Part shown: positions 3,869-6,263 of the stretch, piece by piece
Numbering within the stretch: position 1 is the first letter of the stretch
Layout: every line of letters begins with the position of its first letter
Origin: an uncultured Anaerolineaceae bacterium
Lineage (GTDB): Bacteria; Chloroflexota; Anaerolineae; Anaerolineales; Anaerolineaceae
Direction of reading: 5' to 3'
Assembly: GCA_937920255.1 (NCBI GenBank)
Contig: CALDSL010000544.1
Coordinates: 1 to 6,263 of the forward strand
DNA: 6,263 bases
Notes under the pieces: generated by a model
What the model was told of the DNA's origin: nothing
Seen by the model: the letters and a program-made list of their open reading frames with translations, nothing else
The model's database searches: none
Program-made: the position numbers and the translations under genes

Positions 3869-5290
3869 CTAAGGCGTCGAGGTCAGGGTTGGGGTCGGCG
3901 TTTCGGTTGCAGTGGGCGTGGCCGTTTCGGTCGCGGTGGCGGTGGGGGTCGGCGTCTCGGTCGCGGTGGGCGTCAGGGTGGCCGTCGCCGTGTTGGTGGC
4001 CGTAGGCGTGACGGTGGGCGTGTGGGTCACGGTGGCGGTGGGACCCTGGCGGTAAATGGCCGGAGCGAGCCATAGCGCGCGGTCGTCGACGTTGGAGCCG
4101 TTGTTCGACACCCGCAGGATAAACTGCACATCCTTGCCGGCCAGGCTGCTCAGGTCTTCGCTTACCTGGCGCCACATATTGTCATACTTCTCGTGCCAGC
4201 TACGGAACTTGACTTCCTTGCTGCCTTCGATGTAGTTCAGCTCAAAGGTCACGTCGCATTTGGGGCTGTTCTTCTGGTTGTACAGGCAGCCGATGATGGC
4301 GCTGAAGCGGTCGCCGCTCTTGACACTGAAAGTGGGGTAGCGTCCCTGAATGTAACCGTTGTTGCCGTCGCTGGGCACCATCACCAGACCCGGCTCGTCT
4401 TCCAGCTTGCCATCCTCGAGGGTGGGAGAGCTGCTGCGATAGACGATGCTGCTGGCAAAGCTGGGAATGCCCGGGCAGAACAGGTTGCTGGTGTTGGGCG
4501 TGCTCCAGGTGGCGTTGCAGAAATTAGAGGTGAAGGCCAGCGCGATCCGGTTGTTAAAATCGGGTTTGTCGGCCACAGTGATTTCGGAGGTAAACACCTG
4601 GTTGCCGTTGATGCCGAACTGCACGCCGCTGGCGTTGGCCAGCTTCCACGTTCCGGTGTAGGAACCCTTACCCGAGGGCGCTTTCTGGGGGACGACGATG
4701 TCCACGGTTTCACCCGGGCGCACGGTGACGTTCAGGCGCGCAAAGTCCGGCCCGCTCATCTGATGGCCGCCCGCGAAGACCACCATGTAATCGGGCGTCC
4801 AGGTGCAGGAGCCGGTATTCTTCAACCGCCAGGCCTTGGTGAAGACCTCGCCCGGCCAGAACACAGTTGCGTCCTGCGCGCTCACGTCAGCCACAAACGC
4901 CGCCTGGTTGCAGGCCACGGCCGGCACAGTCACCGTCACAGGAGCTGTGGGGAACGAACTGACCGGTGTGGAGCTGGGCTGCCAGAAGGGGGTAAGCGAC
5001 GGCACCGGGGTAACCGTCACCTGACCGACTGGAGTGATGGTCGGCCAGCCGGTGGCGGTTGGCTGGGTTTGATCCTGCGTGGGCAGCGGCGTTCCCTGGG
5101 CAAGCTGGGTGGCCTGCACCGAAAGCGTGCTGAACGCGAACTGGGTCTGCAGGACCTGGGCGGTCTGCTGTACCGCGGTGGCGATCTGCTCGGGGCTGGT
5201 CTCGGCTTGAGGACGCAAGCCGGGCAGGGTACATGCAATCGTAAAAAGAAGAATTGCGGTAATGATAAGAATCGGTATTGGCTTTTTCAT
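3869..5290 (-). CDS. Surface lipoprotein with NBR1-type Ig-like domain and Thr/Pro tail (473 aa)
   Basis: The ATG at 5290 has AGGAG 7 nt upstream (5298-5302). A Lys-Lys start, a hydrophobic core (5-19) and FTIAC with Cys20 indicate a lipoprotein signal. Residues 66-125 are a Thr/Pro/Val-rich stalk. Residues about 127-240 form the NBR1-type Ig-like domain: AFVADVSAQD (131-140), FWPGEVFTKAWRLKNTGSC (144-162), CTW (162-164), TVRPGETVDIVVPQKAPSGK (189-208) and GTWKL (213-217). Residues about 250-413 repeat the C-terminal domain of the 403-aa neighbour: SNFCNATW (255-262), KLEDEPGL (295-302), NGYIQGRYP (311-319), DRFSAIIGCL (327-336), CDVTFELNY (345-353) and DRALWLAPAI (403-412). Unlike the neighbour, it ends in a Thr/Pro/Ala/Glu tail (416-473) in which PTATETPTPT recurs at 441 and 459. 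Such tails can act as wall-spanning or surface-displayed, possibly glycosylated, segments. The gene lies 67 bp after the MBOAT gene with no terminator visible, so co-transcription is likely. The ligand is unknown. Confidence 0.87.
   Translation of the reverse strand: MKKPIPILIITAILLFTIACTLPGLRPQAETSPEQIATAVQQTAQVLQTQFAFSTLSVQATQLAQGTPLPTQDQTQPTATGWPTITPVGQVTVTPVPSLTPFWQPSSTPVSSFPTAPVTVTVPAVACNQAAFVADVSAQDATVFWPGEVFTKAWRLKNTGSCTWTPDYMVVFAGGHQMSGPDFARLNVTVRPGETVDIVVPQKAPSGKGSYTGTWKLANASGVQFGINGNQVFTSEITVADKPDFNNRIALAFTSNFCNATWSTPNTSNLFCPGIPSFASSIVYRSSSPTLEDGKLEDEPGLVMVPSDGNNGYIQGRYPTFSVKSGDRFSAIIGCLYNQKNSPKCDVTFELNYIEGSKEVKFRSWHEKYDNMWRQVSEDLSSLAGKDVQFILRVSNNGSNVDDRALWLAPAIYRQGPTATVTHTPTVTPTATNTATATLTPTATETPTPTATATETATPTATETPTPTLTSTP
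3872..4045. repeat. Degenerate coding repeat for the Thr/Pro tail
   Basis: This stretch codes for the C-terminal tail of the 473-aa lipoprotein and consists of short GTGGGCGT/GTCGCGGTG-type units. The clearest pair, 3887-3916 and 3941-3970, matches at 26 of 30 bases at a 54-bp period and encodes PTATETPTPT twice. Such repeats are prone to length change by slippage or recombination. Confidence 0.7.
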
Positions 5291-5357
5291 GGCGGATCTC
5301 CTAGATTGTAGACGTAAATCACCCCCTGGTTGTTCCCGTGGAGAACCGGAATTCCGC

Positions 5358-6263
5358 TTAAAACTGGAAATAGATGAACGGAGATGAATTTACCGGGGCA
5401 AGATAAAACACCAGCAGGGTTTCAAACAGCATCACCGCAGGGGTGTAGGCTTTTTCAAGCGGCAGGATCGGCCAGCGCCAGTCAAAACGCCGGGTGAGCA
5501 TCCCGCCGATGAAAATCAGCGGTACGGCGATGATGGCCCACTGGTAGTACCAGTGAATGTTATATTCCATGGTCATAAATGCCAGCTTCTGGAAAATGAT
5601 GGTGGTGGTTTCCCAATTGGGAGAACGGAACGGCACCCACAGCAGCGTGACCACAAACGCGGTGAGCAGCGAACGCAGCCAGGCCAGCGGCGATTCCCAG
5701 CCATACTGCGGCGGTTTCTTTCCATAAAACAGGCGCTCCAGCGCCAGCCCCAGGCCGTGCAGCCCGCCCCATACCACAAAATTCCAGCTCGCGCCGTGCC
5801 ACAGGCCGCCCAGGAGCATTGTCAGCATCAGGTTCACATAGGTACGCAGCCGGCCTTTGCGGTTGCCGCCCAGCGAGATATACAGGTAATCGCGCAACCA
5901 GGTGGAAAGGGAGATATGCCAGCGGTTCCAAAACTCGGTCAGCGATTGCGCGGTATAAGGCAGGTTAAAGTTGGGCGGCAGCTCAATCCCCACCATCTTG
6001 CCGATGCCGCGCGCCATATCGGTGTAGCCGGAGAAATCGAACAGGATCTGCACCGAGTAACCCGCCACCGCCAGCCACACCGACGCGGGGTGGAACAGGC
6101 TGGGCGCGTTGTAAATCTGGTCGACCATGATGGCGACGTTATCGGCGATGACCAGCTTTTTGAGCAGCCCGCGCAGAAACCACTGCGCGCCTTCCACCAG
6201 GTTGGCAAGGTTGAGCACCAGCCCGCGCTCAAGCTGCGGCAAAAACTGGGTGGCGCGCATGAT
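5358..6263 (-). CDS. MBOAT-family O-acyltransferase, AlgI-like (5' end outside the window)
   Basis: The frame is open to the window edge and ends with TAA at 5358. The visible 301 or so residues are the C-terminal two thirds of an AlgI-type protein, usually about 460-500 aa. Numbering from the Met at 6260, the signature runs PPNFNLPYTAQSLTEFWNRW (95-114), then HISLSTWLRDYLYISLGGNR (115-134), then LWHGASWNFVVWGGLHGL (153-170). It includes His115 and the conserved His155, both in the positions associated with catalysis in this family. The ending SPFIYFQF is typical. Hydrophobic stretches near 60-78, 140-152, 158-173, 195-211, 240-254 and 273-290 are likely membrane segments. AlgI-type proteins move acyl groups, usually acetyl, across the membrane to extracellular polysaccharides. 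The Met at 6260 is internal: the upstream residue is Ile and RATQFLPQL fits mid-protein AlgI sequence. An SGNH/AlgJ-type partner is not seen downstream; two surface lipoproteins follow instead. Confidence 0.93.
   Translation of the reverse strand: MMRATQFLPQLERGLVLNLANLVEGAQWFLRGLLKKLVIADNVAIMVDQIYNAPSLFHPASVWLAVAGYSVQILFDFSGYTDMARGIGKMVGIELPPNFNLPYTAQSLTEFWNRWHISLSTWLRDYLYISLGGNRKGRLRTYVNLMLTMLLGGLWHGASWNFVVWGGLHGLGLALERLFYGKKPPQYGWESPLAWLRSLLTAFVVTLLWVPFRSPNWETTTIIFQKLAFMTMEYNIHWYYQWAIIAVPLIFIGGMLTRRFDWRWPILPLEKAYTPAVMLFETLLVFYLAPVNSSPFIYFQF

Noticed and set aside
5305..5310. TACAAT on the minus strand before the 473-aa lipoprotein gene
   Set aside because: It has no matching -35 box, and a start from it would remove the AGGAG ribosome-binding site at 5298-5302.
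4193..5311. 372-codon plus-strand frame opposite the 473-aa lipoprotein
   Set aside because: The opposite strand has a ribosome-binding site, a signal peptide, conserved domains and a terminator. This frame has none.
5341..5357. CGGAATTCCG palindrome and a small GTTC/GAAC hairpin after the MBOAT stop
   Set aside because: The stems are short and no T-tract follows, so a terminator is not supported. The GTTC…GAAC order is also the wrong orientation for a LexA box.

Overview
The window reads as a piece of a chromosome from a Chloroflexota bacterium, most likely of the Anaerolineae type. This is inferred from style, not from a database search. The main pointers are lipoproteins with long Thr/Pro stalks in front of a Next-to-BRCA1 (NBR1)-type Ig-like domain, and a bacterial family-B DNA polymerase preceded by a RadA-like gene and a small helical gene. 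All convincing genes lie on the minus strand, so the window is described here from right to left. Long plus-strand ORFs are shadows of these GC-rich genes.

Right part (about 6263 to 2489), envelope block. A 5'-truncated MBOAT O-acyltransferase of the AlgI family is followed after 67 bp by two tandem paralogous lipoproteins of 473 and 403 aa. Each has a lipoprotein signal peptide, a Thr/Pro stalk, an NBR1-type Ig-like domain and a shared C-terminal beta-rich domain. The first ends in an extra Thr/Pro tail and is followed by a clear intrinsic terminator (10-bp stem, GCAA loop, T-rich tail). The second has its own TATAAT box and ends at a 107-bp imperfect palindrome.

Left part (about 2365 to 1), candidate DNA-damage block. 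A well-formed sigma-70-like promoter (TTGACG, 17 bp, TACAAT) carries in its spacer a near-perfect Gram-positive-type LexA/SOS box. It appears to drive a 141-aa protein that looks like a ribbon-helix-helix plus LuxR-type HTH fusion, probably from a leaderless mRNA. Downstream on the same strand are a 181-aa RadA/RecA-like protein without a recognisable Walker A motif, a 90-aa helical protein, and the N-terminal 212 residues of a family-B DNA polymerase whose exonuclease I motif is altered. The last two genes overlap by 8 bp. A four-copy 12-bp repeat and a 92-bp twin-hairpin repeat sit in the gaps between these genes.

The most interesting reading is that the left block is an SOS-controlled polymerase cassette, analogous in logic to imuA-imuB-dnaE2 but built on a family-B polymerase and a degenerate RadA paralogue. 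The promoter and box are directly visible. The protein assignments come from motif reading, and the functional link is inference.
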